This document shows, in pieces, positions 49,146 through 61,895 of a stretch of DNA of 64,000 nucleotides. Origin of the DNA: Hansfordia pulvinata (lineage: Eukaryota; Ascomycota; Sordariomycetes; Xylariales). Each line of letters opens with the position of its first letter. Within the stretch, counting starts at the first letter, position 1. The stretch lies in the NCBI GenBank assembly GCA_006538405.1, contig BJKQ01000006.1:636001-700000 (forward strand). The letters run 5' to 3'. The translations under genes were made by a program, and so were the position numbers. Under the pieces are notes generated by a model. It was given only the letters and a program-made list of their open reading frames with translations, was not told the DNA's origin and made no database searches.

Positions 49146-50152
49146 ATGAGGTACGCAGCACAGGCCCCTTCCCCCCCCTCCTCCGCCTTTCCAATGGCAA
49201 TGGCAAAGAGGCAAAACGCCTCTCTTGCCTCCCCCAGCAAGCAACTCAAAACTAACATGGACTCAACAGCGCCGTGGCGGTCTCTTTCGACCCCAGAATG
49301 GAGATGGGCATGCAGCGCCCCTCCTTCACCTGGCCCGGGTTCGAGTCTGGTTCTGAGCACCTGGGCAGCGACTTTGGCTCTGTTGGACCTGCTTCCGAGG
49401 CCAGCATGACCCCTCCTCCCGCTCTGTCCCGCTCGTGCACCGCCAGCCCTCCCCGCGGCACCTTCACTCCCGAGCAGCGCGAGCTCAAGAGGCAGCGCGA
49501 CATTGCCCGCCGCGACTCCAAGACGTCTGCCCGCGCCCGCCGTGCCATGAGCTCCTTCTCCAGCGCCTCGTCGTCGCCGCCGGTCACCATGTCCGAGTTC
49601 TCGTCGTCTCCCATGCCCATCTACACCACCGCCCCCTCGCAGATCTCGCTCCTGGCCGAGCCCGTGTCCAACCCCAGCTACATGCCCGGCTACTCGACCT
49701 CGCCGCCCATGTCGGACCACGGCCCGTCGCCTCACCTGTACGGCGCGCCCTTTGGCTCTCTGCCCTCCAACGACTACATGAGCATGAACTACACCACCGG
49801 CTTCCCTCCCCAGCACTCCAGCATGGCCTCGTCGTACCCTCGCAGCTCCTCTCTGAGCGAGCCCCCGATGATGTACCCCATGCCCCCGGTTCTGCCCTCT
49901 GGCAGCTCCGCCCAGGACGGCAACCACGTCCGCGTTGTCCAGACCCGCCCCAAGCCCCAGTGCTGGGAGCACGGCTGCAACGGTCGCCAGTTCTCCACCT
50001 TCAGCAACCTGCTGCGTCACCAGAGGGAGAAGTCGGGCCAGGCTGCCAAGGCCACCTGCCCCAACTGCGGTGCCGAGTTCACCCGCACCACCGCCCGCAA
50101 CGGACACCTGCTCCACGACAAGTGCAAGCAGCGCCGCAACTCTGAGATTTGA
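49146..50152 (+). CDS. flbC: FlbC-like C2H2 conidiation regulator
   Basis: Nuclear zinc-finger transcription factor resembling Aspergillus FlbC, which activates the asexual sporulation programme. The first coding exon is only 5 nt (ATGAG, 49146-49150). The intron 49151-49269 (GTACGC..CAACAG) joins it to 49270-50152, giving [10 protein letters not shown] and 295 residues in an intact frame. A basic segment, [14 protein letters not shown], lies near residues 73-86. The middle is Ser/Pro/Met/Tyr-rich, a likely activation region. Two C-terminal zinc-finger units follow: CWEHGC...LLRH (C233, C238, H252), whose fourth ligand is not obvious, and CPNC...HLLHDKC (C265, C268, H281, H284 or C287). The [20 protein letters not shown] block is the reason for the FlbC assignment, made from memory of the family. 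It is isolated within a gene desert and may be controlled by a uORF. Confidence 0.8.
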
Positions 50153-51577
50153 ATGATACGAGGCATGAGCTTAACGAGACCAGACGTGGTCGTTGTATGA
50201 ATACGGGTCGAAAAGTTTTCTCATCGTCATCACATCAGCATCATCATCGGCGCGAGCGGTTCAACGGTGTACAGGAGCGTTTGCATTTACACACACACAC
50301 ACACACGAACACGAGGACAACAACAGGGTCACACTCTCCGAGCATGGCATTGGAAGTGTGCTATTGGGCAAAGCCATTTGCAATGGCCTAATGTTTGATT
50401 TTCTCTCCATTCTTCTCTTCGGATACACACTATTTGGGTATATACGGGCTCTTTTTATTCATGTTTTCTTTTGGATTTTGATTTTTTCATCGGATTTCGC
50501 GGACGGACAAGGAAAGCAGCAGCAGCAGCAGCATCATTATTTGGGAAGCATCAGGAGGGATACCCCTTCTCAGGATAATAGCGATCTTGAGTCTTGTACG
50601 ACATACATGTATGTAGTTTCGGGGCCATCTTTGGCGTCTTTTGAGAGACGAATCAATTGAGCAGCTTTACGAAGCACTCATTCCGCGAACACTCCTTGTC
50701 TGCCATGTTCACTGTGACTGTCTTGTCTCCTTCTCTTTACCTCTTCCACCACCACCAGCACCTCCTCCTTTCTTCTCCTTCTCCCTCTTTTCTGACTTGT
50801 CGCCCCGACCACCTCACCTCACCCCCGCGTCGTGTGGCGTCGTGTCGCGTCGCGCCGCCCACGTGTCAATTGAATTGCATGACGCACCGCCTCGTTTGAA
50901 CACATGTCATAGCTCCCGCCAAAAGCTGCCGACTTGAGTGGTGTCTCATTCCCTAGAGGTTGGCCCCAGCGTGCGTGCGCGTTTTGACCGACGGCTTTTA
51001 GGAGGGGCAGGGGGGAGGGGGCGACCACTACCACTACCACCACTACCACTACCACACCCCAGTCCGCGGCGGTTTCAACGCACTGACGGGCCATGAATGA
51101 ATGACATGATGACAGCCCCCCGGGCCTGGGGCGCTAAGACCTGACGTTTTCCCTCCCCTCCCTCCCTCCCTGACAGAGCCCGCCAAAGAAAACCGCGCCA
51201 GCAGAACCCGCTGCACCTGCCCACCCCCGAGAGGCTCGTCTATCTGGCACCCCGGAGCTGTGTTTCGCAAGGCTTTGCAGCACGCGTCGCTCGCTCGCTC
51301 GATTGCTCTTTTTTTTTTTTTCTCTTATTCCTCCCGAGAGATATGGGGAAAAGTCGAACGAGCTCCCAATTGGCCGCTCTAATTGATCACCACACCGCCA
51401 ACTACTCCGTAAGGCGACTCTCGGGCTACATGCAGGTACTTACACCTATCTACCGTATGTACCTAGATCATCGCGCACCAGGCGAGGTGGTTGCTGACCC
51501 ATGGATTGGATGCGATTCCCACTGGGGAACCGCCACAGAAAGCCCAATGGCTAAGCAGCATGGGGCCTTAGGGGCAT

Positions 51578-51600
51578 GGGGGGGGGGGGGGGGGGGGGGG
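51578..51600. repeat. Poly-G tract, 23 bases
   Basis: Uninterrupted G run on the plus strand. Confidence 0.9.
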
Positions 51601-53024
51601 CATGACGACCACCACTTTATGTCCTTCTCACTCTCCGTACCATGTCAAAAAAGTCTTGCTTAAGCTATCAGTCAAGGCCTGCTGTCTAGGTATCTCACTC
51701 GTACCTATCAACATGTACCTTACTTGGAGAGATAAGGTCGGTTAGTCCCACCACCACGCCACGCCACGCCGCACCATGCGGTGTCAGTCAGTCAGCCAGT
51801 CAGTGCAGGGCTGGCGGGCTGCCCGGTCCACGGAGGCCCGGTGTCCCCAATGTCGAATCATGGCAGGGTAGGGCAGGACAGAGGGGAGGGGGCTTGGGGA
51901 GGCGAGGGCGAGGGCGAGGGCGAGGGCGAGGGCAAAGGGGGCGGCTCCCAGCAGTCAGCACAGGGGACCTTGCGCGCCGGTGGCCAACTGGGGCAGCTAC
52001 CCGTCCACTCGTATCTTATGATTGAGGCGAGCATGCGGCGAGCAAGGTAAGGAAAACGGCCACTCCCTCCCCCCCCTTCCCGACTCGCTAGTCATCTGCG
52101 TTCACGGTCGAATGTCCGCCTACGCTGGTCTCCTCACGACACGGTGCGCGCATACCGAAAGCGACGGCGGTCAAACCTCGAATGGCATGGCCGTCAGTCA
52201 GTCAGTCAGCTGGACAGTGCCCATCACAGCCGATTCCATGGTAAGGGTACGCAGTGTAGTACGAGACCTTACCTAGGGGAGGGGGACAAGCCAAGCCTGC
52301 CAGATTATCTCTCCGAACGCCAACCACCACCCACCCACTCACACGCCCCCCTTTTTACCCCGGATCGTCTCCTCTCCAAGTGCTACGAGTACTCGGCACC
52401 TCTCGCTCTGCTACTCACAACTCCTCTCATACTCGCAATCTCCCCTTCGCGTCAGTCAGTCTGCCCGCTCGCCCGCCAGCCCGGCAGACCCGATTGCGAG
52501 GCGCCGCTAGTCGCCGCTACCGCCTCGCAGGGCCGGGAGCTAGCATGAATCGAGTGGCCCAGCAGCAGCGGTAGCAGCGGTAGCAGCAGCAGCAGGCGTA
52601 CGAGTAGTCGGCTGCTCTCGTTGAGCGGAGGAAACGAGGAAGAAGAAGAAGAAGAAGAAGAGGGGCGCGGCATTGGGGGAGGGGCGTGAAGGGCAGCGCA
52701 CGCGGCGCCTCTCTAGCAAGGCGGCGGGCAGGCCGCTAGAGCGGCGCCGTCCCTGATAAGGTTATGCTTAATCATCCCACGGCCCTGCGCGCCTCGCGCC
52801 TCGCCTCACGGGTGTCCACATCTCAACCCCGTCACTCACTCACTCACCCACGCACTCGCACCCACACGCCCACACACCCAGCCAGCCAGACGCCTCAATG
52901 CCGTCGCGGCGGCCCACTCGAGTATGCGTCGATAGCGGTCCGGTCGGCGCCCTCGCCTCCAGCACCATGTCGGTAGCCCTCCCGGCGGCTTCGCCATCTC
53001 GTAGGGCAAGTGGGGATTCTTCTG

Positions 53025-53048
53025 CCCCCCCCCCCCCCCCCCCCCCCC
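53025..53048. repeat. Poly-C tract, 24 bases
   Basis: Uninterrupted C run on the plus strand, the longest in the window. Confidence 0.9.
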
Positions 53049-56000
53049 TCTCGCGCTTGTCTAGCCACATACGTGGGTCCTTGGAGACAAGGCTGTCGAG
53101 ATTGAAGAGAGAAAAAAGCAAATACGCCATGGAGATTCGTGAGGAAAGGCGAGAAGGACACCACTGGTGGGGAACGTGTTCGGCCGAGATGAGAAGAGAC
53201 GCGAGAGACGAACGTGCATTCGACGGCGCGCGCACGTGCTCGCCAGACTGCTGTTGGAACCGACCTTGGGTCACCGCCTGCTGTCTCTCTTCACACCCAT
53301 GTCGTCTTCCTCCCTTTCCCCACTGCGGTCCAGGTCGCTGAAGGCGGGTGCACTCTAGATGATACGGCGGGGGGCCAAGCGTGCTCACGGGACGTGCTCA
53401 TTGCGTGGTAGTCAGTCTGGTCCGGGGGGTTCCCGAGGGTCCGGCGGTGGGCAAATAATTGCCTCAAGGTCGCCACGCCACGCCGCGCCGCGCCGCGCCA
53501 CACTGCGGCCAGAGCTCGATAACGTCGCAGCTGCCAGATCGAGTCGTGTCAGATGGAGGGGGGAGGCTGGTGGCGAGGGGTCTGCGATGGAGTAGTACAC
53601 GTTCAGGTATGTCTGAGGAGATCTTCGGCCACATAGCAAGGAAGACGACGTTGGTCAATGGGTGTTAGTGGTGGCGGTGGTGGTGGTGGTGTTGACAGCT
53701 TGAGCCCAAGCCGAGGTGGGAACGGTGGAGATGGATGTGAAGTTGAGGTTGCGGTTGAGGTGCATCGCTGGAGAGTCAGGAGGAGGTAGAGAGAGAGTAC
53801 TGGCTACTTACCGGGGCATTGCCGAGGCCGAGGAAAGCGCGACTCGCCGCACAGCCTTAGCGAGCCGAGTACTTGTAAGCGATCTACTCGGACGTACCTT
53901 CGTAGCTGTCTCGTCAGCTGGGCACCTTGCAGGCGGCATGGTACTTGTCGGGTGTTGGTGCTACTGCCGAACGGTTCATGTAGCCCTTCTGCGCCAACAC
54001 GTGCCCGAACGTGCCGACGCAACTCGCAGCTGAGGCCACCAGCCAATGGCCGGCCAGAGACGCGGCGTGTGGCAGGCTGGTGGGGCGGCAGCGCACGAGG
54101 GCGCAAGGTACTTGAGCCCGTTCTGTCCGCCGCCTCCACCCTTCAGCACGCCCGCCTGGTCATTGTGCCTGTCCCTCCCCAGGTACCGTCCCAGCCGGGC
54201 ACCCGCAGATTCAGCGCGAGAGGTACTCGTACGACCTGAGCCCCGGCTGAGAACCTCGACCACCGGCCCACATGCAGGTAAGGCTCTCCAGTCCCCATCC
54301 CGTTGGAGACGGGTGCGCTAGTCCTGGTCTTGCGGCTGGCCTGTTCCGACGCGTCGTGAGCCCCGGGCGAGATGACGACAGTGGCCCTCTCACGCTATCG
54401 CGACACGCAGGGGCGAACCCCCCGTACCTGCGCGGCTCGTAACCCGCACACCCAACGCCGCGGTCTGTGGAACCTCCGACTCAAGTCTCTCCTCCAGCCA
54501 CCTCTGCTGGACTTTGCGATGCCGCCCTCAACAGCCAGCAATCGGGGCCTCACAGGGCTGGACGGACGGCCACGGCGAGGGGGGCTACTTACGACTATCT
54601 ACCTGGTATCTACTAGTACTCGTATGAGTGAGTATAAGCATTGTGTCTTTGTCAACGGCCCGCCACGCCACGCCACGCCACGGTCTCGAGCCGCTTGTGG
54701 CGTCGTTCTCACCCCCTCTCAGGGACCAGAGACAGCCCACCAAGCGCGCGAGCGCGCGGGGTGTGCACGAGACACAGACACTGATCACCGGACGACCTGG
54801 CGGCGCGCAGACAGAGATTCGCCTCGCTTCGCGTTGCCCTCTTGAAGCGGCCCATGCTGGTAGAATCGCGGCGACTTACGAGCACTATCGACAGCGACGG
54901 GCGGACCTACATCTGTACGGACCCTTGCCCCAAGCTCATGTGGAGCAATAACTCATCGGTGCCGTGGCTGCATAAAGGGGGCCGTGGGGAGGGGGGGGGG
55001 GGTTTTGCGGCATGGCCTCAGGTTCGCGACGGGATGCAGACTCGGCCGGACTGCCCATCCATGCAAGACTACGAGTAGTATGTCGGGGCGAACCACAACT
55101 ACCAAACCTAAATACCTCCCTACCTACTCGGTAGCTATGTTACCCTACTGGGAGTGCCTACTTAAGCCGTCATAATCGTATATCCCCTCATTCACACATG
55201 CAGGCAGCTTGTTATGGACGACACCAGATCCCTGGCTGAGAGGCACAGGAACTCGGGCAGCGGCTCGTCCTAGTGGCTGCCTCGCGGTAAGGCGGCTGGA
55301 GGGGGTCGAACGGGTACATGTACGCGTAGCAGCTGTGAAGACGGCACGGCATACAACCCAGTGTCATCGTCAAGGGCCCCAGCTAACCTACCTACTCGTA
55401 CATACGACCTAAAATGACCCAGCACCACCAACGAGGATGGTTATAATTATAACAACAGCGATACCACCCCACGGCCGGGTATGCAACCTGGCCCGTCGCT
55501 CGAGTTGGAGGGTGTCATGGTTCGGATGCGTGTAAGACGGTCTCAGATGGCGAGCGGCATTTGCGCAGAACCCGCCTCAAAAGGTCCCAGCTGACTTGTG
55601 GCTGCCCTCTGCACGGCAGCCCGCCTTTTTTCTGCCTCTCCAGTGCCTTAGGTACTCGTAGTCCCTGCCAGGGGACTCGCGCAGATCCCACCTCCAGCAG
55701 GCCTTCGGCTGCCTGCCAGCTGCAGTGGGCCTACGAGTACCTGCGGGGCTATTGGACACTCGTGCATGAGGTAGATACCGGCATGCTCCAGGGCTTTCAC
55801 CCCATCCACCCAAGTACCGCTTCTCCAGCTGCTACATGTACTGGAGGCTATTGGAGTTGGCGGCCGGCGTTTGCAACCTGGCCCTGCTAGAGTCCAAGAA
55901 GGCAGGTGTCCACCAGGCAGCTCGACGAGTACTCGCACAGGACAGCCTCCGGGACCGAGAAACCCGGTCTTGGTGGTGCTCATCTGCCCGGCTCCCCAGT

Positions 56001-59000
56001 ACTCCCTTCGTACTGATCCTCACCCACATACTCGTACCCACCGACTCGTACCTCTCGTACGAGTAGGTACAACCACACCACCAGGATACTATCGGCCTCG
56101 TCGTCGCCAACCTCGTCAGCCTCGCGTCGCCCCCGGTCGCACTGCTTCCCAACATCCATGAATGTGCATGTAGGCAGGGCTTCCGCTTCATCCACCCCCA
56201 CCCCCCGGCCACGCCCGCGATGGCAACGTCCACGACCTCCTCCAACTTCTCGGTGGAGCCCGTCATCTGGCTACTCTGCCGATCTGCTGCCCTCGCTGCT
56301 CTCTCTCGGGCTTGGGGATACTCGTCCACCACGCAGCAGCCTGCCTGCTCTCGCCATCACTCTCGCCAGCAAAAGCCCCCTCCCCCAGCCCAAACCCCGG
56401 CTGCCTCGACCCGGCGGCGGATGAACAAGGACGGCGATCTGGGTCACAACCTTGATCACATCAGCTGCTTTGACAGCTCGCCTCCATGCTTCCCCTGCCT
56501 GCGCCAGGCAGGCACTCTCACGACGTGCTGCGCGCCGCACAGACAACGGCGTGTCCCGGTGGTAACCCCTTCGATAACCCCTTCTCTCCCCGGCTTGCCA
56601 CGGAGGCACGCACCCGAGAGACCCCCCACCCCCGGCGCCGAGATGCCCTTTGGCCCTCTCCAATCTTTGCCCGTCCGCCCCTACGGCGCCTGTCAAGCAC
56701 GGGGTGCGCGGGTGCCTGGCGACCCTGCCGTCGGGTTTTGACGACGAGCCACACCGCGTTTTGCAGCGCCGATAACCTCATCTCCTCATCTCCCCATCTC
56801 CCCATTCTTCCACAGCGGCCCGGGCTTTGCGGACCTTGCCGAGCCCTGCCCCCCCAACTGGCTTGTTTCACCCCCGGGATTACAGGGCGCTGTCCGCCTG
56901 CTCTTGCGGGCGGTCGACGACCTTCGCGGGAGCACGTGCACGACCCTCCCCCTCCTCGAACCCCGGGCTAGGGGATGGACGGGGGAACGATTAGCTATCA
57001 GCCCATGTGATGCGATCAAGATTGATCCGTCTCGGTCAGGACGCACCCGTAGGGGCCCGTTTCGTGGGGCTGTCGGTCGGTCGCAGTCGCGGCAATCGCC
57101 ACGCCCTGCGACTGTGGCCACTCAACAAGAAACAAGAAACTCGCCACGGCGGACCCCCTCCCGAACCCAGCATTCACAGCCTACTGGCCGTCTGCTGGCT
57201 GTCCGTGAGCACTGGCTTGGGCCAGGAGGGCGAGAGTGGCGGGCGTGCTGGCACCGAGGCACACGAGGGGGACGAGGGGGCCATCTTGCCATCCTCGCCT
57301 TCGGGGGGCCCTGCTAGCCGTCCGGAGGTTGCCCGCGGTGCTTGAAAACTGGAGCAGATTGTCGCCTCTCGCTACGAGCACTCGCACGACTACCTGGACT
57401 ACTCGCACGCCCTCGCCCACATTGCCTGTTCAGCGGGCCCGGTCTCAAGCGTCGCGAGTAGATGCCGCTATGAGTGATGAGCATCGCACTGGCCCCGGTG
57501 CATTCTCCTCTCACACCACGCGGCGGTGCCGCGGTACTCGTACGCGTGGCGTGGCGTGGCCACGGACGTCTGGTCCAGCCCCACCGAGCGCAAGCGCATC
57601 CCTACGAGTACTCGGAGGCCGGGTGGGCGCCCATCGGCCTCCTCGGCGACCTGCCAGGCTCGTTTCCCGCACGGCTAACGGCTCTTGCAGGTCGACTATC
57701 GCCCGTAGTTAGTTGCGAGGGTCCAGGAAACTGTCTCACCTCGCCCAGCACCCGGCCGTGATTGGCTCGTTGCTCGCCGTTGCAACCCCAGGTTGCGTCC
57801 TCCGGTCGCCGACGACCTTCGAGAGCGCGGGAGACTACGATATCCTGGACTTTGTGCTTGCCGTGCCCCGCGCCAGCATGACGCTTGCGGCAGTTCAGTC
57901 TAGCCTCTTGCTCAGTACCCGTTGGCGCGGTCCCGAGTCGCGATATCTGCCGCTACCTACGAGCACTCGCACTAGCCAAGTGCAGTGCTTGCGACGAGTG
58001 CCACTGGCCGCCGCCTGATAAGATCTGCGACGGCATATGAGTACTCGTAGGCACAAGCCCGTTGTGTACCTACGATTGCGCGTACGAGTGATGAGTGCCT
58101 GGCACCTGGGCATGGCGCCATTCCTTCTAGCGCTGCTGGGAAAGGCTTCGCCTTGTCACGGGCGGCCGGCGCGCAAGCTGCGCTACGCTACGAGCACGCC
58201 CTCGTGGCGGTGCCGCCCCGGGGCGCCAGCAGAGTCACGCGGGCGTTGCGGTGAAGTCGCTCAGCTCGTTTGTTACGAGTAATCTCCCAGCTGGGGGCCG
58301 TTTGCGCAATGTCGCACGGACGGCCTCCTCGTCGCGGTGTGCGTTGAGAAAGAGTCTCACAGGCAGGGCAGAGCAGACCGGAGCAGGCCCGATCGTTCAT
58401 TTGCGCCCTGCGGTCCACCAAGGGTATCTAAGGCAAGTAGGCTTGTGCTGAATTCTGCAGACGCGGCACGGCGGCCCATTGCTTACCTGATCCTTGACTG
58501 GCGGCTGACTGTGTCTTCAGCCGCTCCAGGAGACTGCGAGACTGCGCAGAGCGCAGCGCGGGCCATTCTGCGGCTCATGACGTCAGGGGTCGCAGCTCTG
58601 TCGATGAGGCCAGGCCGCGCCACCACCACCCCACCACCACCACCAGGCCGCGCCATGCAACCGGTTGCCCAATGACTGAACACGGGCATCATTGGGTCTG
58701 GGGGGGTGTCGACCTCGAGAAGACTTCTACTCGAAGCCAGGGTGGGAACCGCAGCCCCAGGGGCATGGATACGCTGGCCCGTCGCGCTCTTCGATCTCGC
58801 GGCCTGCCCCTTTTTGAGTCATGGGTGAAGAGGAGGGGGGCCGGGAGCGCCGGAGCGCCGGAGCGCCGGGTCCCCCGTGCTCGGAACTCGCTGGTGCCGT
58901 GCCACACTCGTGGACCCCCTCCCTTCGGTTGTCTCTCTTTTTTTCATCTCGAATACTTCGAGAGACCGTCGAGGCCCCGGGTGGCTGGGTCTGGGTTAGA

Positions 59001-59220
59001 TCGCTCTCTCTACGTCAGGAAAGTCAATAATTAATTCCCCGAGCGCCAGCCACGGACGGGGCTGTCGAGACTGACTCTTGTCCGGGCCTCTGGGTCGTTC
59101 GCGCGGCGCGGGACCTTGGTTGACGAGGCACTCGAAAAGGGTCTAGCGGTGACTATCTATGTATCTGACAACCCACGAGGGCGGCCTATAACTCGCGGGA
59201 GATACAAGGACGACGACTCG

Positions 59221-59224
<4 letters not shown>

Positions 59225-59292
<68 letters not shown>
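59225..59292. repeat. (AG)34 microsatellite
   Basis: 68 bases of perfect AG/GA dinucleotide repeat. Confidence 0.95.
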
Positions 59293-59294
<2 letters not shown>

Positions 59295-61858
59295 TTGCTG
59301 GGTCTTGCGAGCGAGTTCCTCGTACTCGCGTCAACTAACTTAGTCCACGGGCCTCGTTTATCACCTAGTGTCTTTTCTGACCAGTTGACAGTTGCGACTT
59401 TGTGATCCCCTTCCCCCCGAATCTCCGCTCTGGCCTATTACACGTCCCGTATCGTCCACTATACAGTGTCCGTCCCCGGCCGAACAAGTTAGCAGCCGCC
59501 CTAGATGGGGAGGGAGGGCGAGCGAACGCGCAGTGGGCGCACGCAACTAATAACTCCTCCTGGGGGCCTTCTGAAGCGCGAAAGGGTGCGTCGTGCGTGT
59601 GACTTGAGCGTGCCTCTCTTCTGTGGCCACGACTCGAGATCCCGCTTTAATTCGCCCACCGCCTCCGCACGACTGGCGGAACGGACGGGAGCTTCGCGAG
59701 TCCCGCTGCTCGTCTTTCCCTCGTGGGCGGGGGGTCCCCCGTCTACGAGTACTCGTGGTTAGCCCGCGACTGTCTCTAACTGTTCATGTCTTTCGGCGTA
59801 CGAGTACCTCCCCCAAGTTGGAGATAGAGTCAAAGTACGTATTACATTCCCACGTTCCACGTGCCTGTGCCGATATACTCGTAATCCGGATGGGGCCGGG
59901 TTCCCAACCAGGCCGGCGCAGAGCGCGACTTGTGCGTAGAGAAGGCAGGACTGCGAGTAGGCACGCGTAACTCCGTGAACGAACCAAGACGGCGCGCGCA
60001 ACTAACTGGCAACGCAAGTTGAGACGGGGGCGTTGATTTCCCAGACTCATCAAACGTGAGCAGTCCATCTCTCATCAATGTACAACCCGTCCCAAGTCAC
60101 ACTTGCATGACCGCAGCGACCCGTCCCGGCCCAATGGGCTCGTTTCCCGGGCGCGCAGAGGCGTCCACTGAGAGAGAGGAGGGGGGGGGGGGCGCGGCAA
60201 CAGTGGCGCATCACCGCCTGATGTCATCGCGTCAGCCCTAAGGTCCCCGGCTTATATTACGTATCGAGCGCGAACGCTTCCGCTCACCGTGGTCTCGTCT
60301 TTTATCCTTGAGGCTTCATGGCGCGCCCGCCCGCCCACCTCCTGCGGTCGAGACGGCTTTCGTTGTCGTCCTGAACTGGTCCGGCCGGTTGAGGCTGGAA
60401 AGGAGACAAGGAGACGAGACACGGATCTAGAGACTAGCCGGATGGGCGCGGATCGTATGTCGAGACCAGGTTCACAAGTTGCACACCCTGGCTCGGACTG
60501 GGGCGCGTTTTCCCTTTGGAGCGGCGGTTGCTTGCGGGATAGGTTGAGTTGGGTGTACGAGAAGTCCCTAGATGACAAGAGAACTCGCCGTGGCTAATAG
60601 CAAGGGCTGACGTGAGCGCTCGCAAAGTCGGACTTGATGGCGGACGGGGTCGAGCGGCGAGCTGGGCGGAAGAGGACGGCATCACGTCCCACCGGGGCAG
60701 CCGCACGCAGCTCCCGATAGCCTTGCCTGTCTCGTCGTCGATGAAGAGCGTCATCGTCGAGTGTCATCACACAAGCTTCTACGTCATCACGGAGCCTCCC
60801 CCCATGTGCAAGTACCGACCAGCGACGTCGAGCTCTGCGCCCTGCTTTTCGTCGCTGGTGATATGACAAGGGGTCGGCGGGCCGCCGCCCACGAACTGTA
60901 AGGATGGGCGCGGACTCGTAGACGCCGTCTGACTGAACTTGCAATGCCAAGGTTCAAGACGAGTGGGAAGAGTAGAGGTCCATGAGATAGGGGCACGTGT
61001 TCAACGCGCCGCGAAGTGTTTCTCGACTTGAAGAAAAGGAGATGCTGGGTCACCGCATCTGTGCTACGGCGATGCAATCACGTCCTGCCGGCTCTTAGCC
61101 TCCCGTGCGAGCAGAGATCGATAGTCATGAGGCCCAGGTCGTGCGTCCAAGTTGTCTGCGAACGACGGCGGCAGCTAAGGCTACGGCACAGGTTGCTCGC
61201 CCAACTCAGCCCGCAATGTATGCTGTTGCGCGACCAAGTCCCACGCAGAGAGGCTGACGCAGCAGTGTGGCGCAGAGCAGTAGACGTCTGTACCGGAAGC
61301 AGTATGATTCTGACCTCGGGGTCTTTTGCTGCGTCAACACAACCTGCCCCGCTGAGTTGGTGATGCGATAAAGGGGGCTAGAGCCGGTTGCTGTGAGCCA
61401 GCAGACATCCGCGCAGGCCACCGAGAGAGACACACAAGCTTGTTGGGCGGGTCGATGAGGAAACGCGCGTGTGGCGTACCTGCATGCCGCATGCCAGGCA
61501 CTAACTCCTGCGCTGCCGTGATGTGATGGTGGGTGGATGGTCCCGAGCTGCATCGCACGCCCCTTGCAGCTGCGAAGCTCATGCGGGCGTGGGCGAGATT
61601 GCCGGCCTGCGAGTGTGGATGCGTGATCTTGCCGTCCCGACAGTACCGCCCTCCGAGACCCCGTTGTCGTCGTCTCGTCGTCGCCGCCGCCGCTCCGGCT
61701 AGAGCAACGCCCCTCCCACTCAACGCCGTATGACACAGGTCGCCGGAGACTTGGATCCCGTGGAGGGGGGCTTTGAATGAGGTGGGTGGCTGATCAGAAG
61801 GTATCTGCATGCGCGTATGCACGCCGAACATGGAGTAATAGGGGGTGGAGGTGCCCAT

Positions 61859-61860
<2 letters not shown>

Positions 61861-61893
<33 letters not shown>
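61861..61893. repeat. (GA)n microsatellite
   Basis: About 16 perfect GA copies. Confidence 0.95.

Positions 61894-61895
<2 letters not shown>

Noticed and set aside
55390..55415. Start of a 5S rRNA-like word, ACATACGACC
   Set aside because: Only about ten bases resemble a fungal 5S gene start; the following sequence does not.
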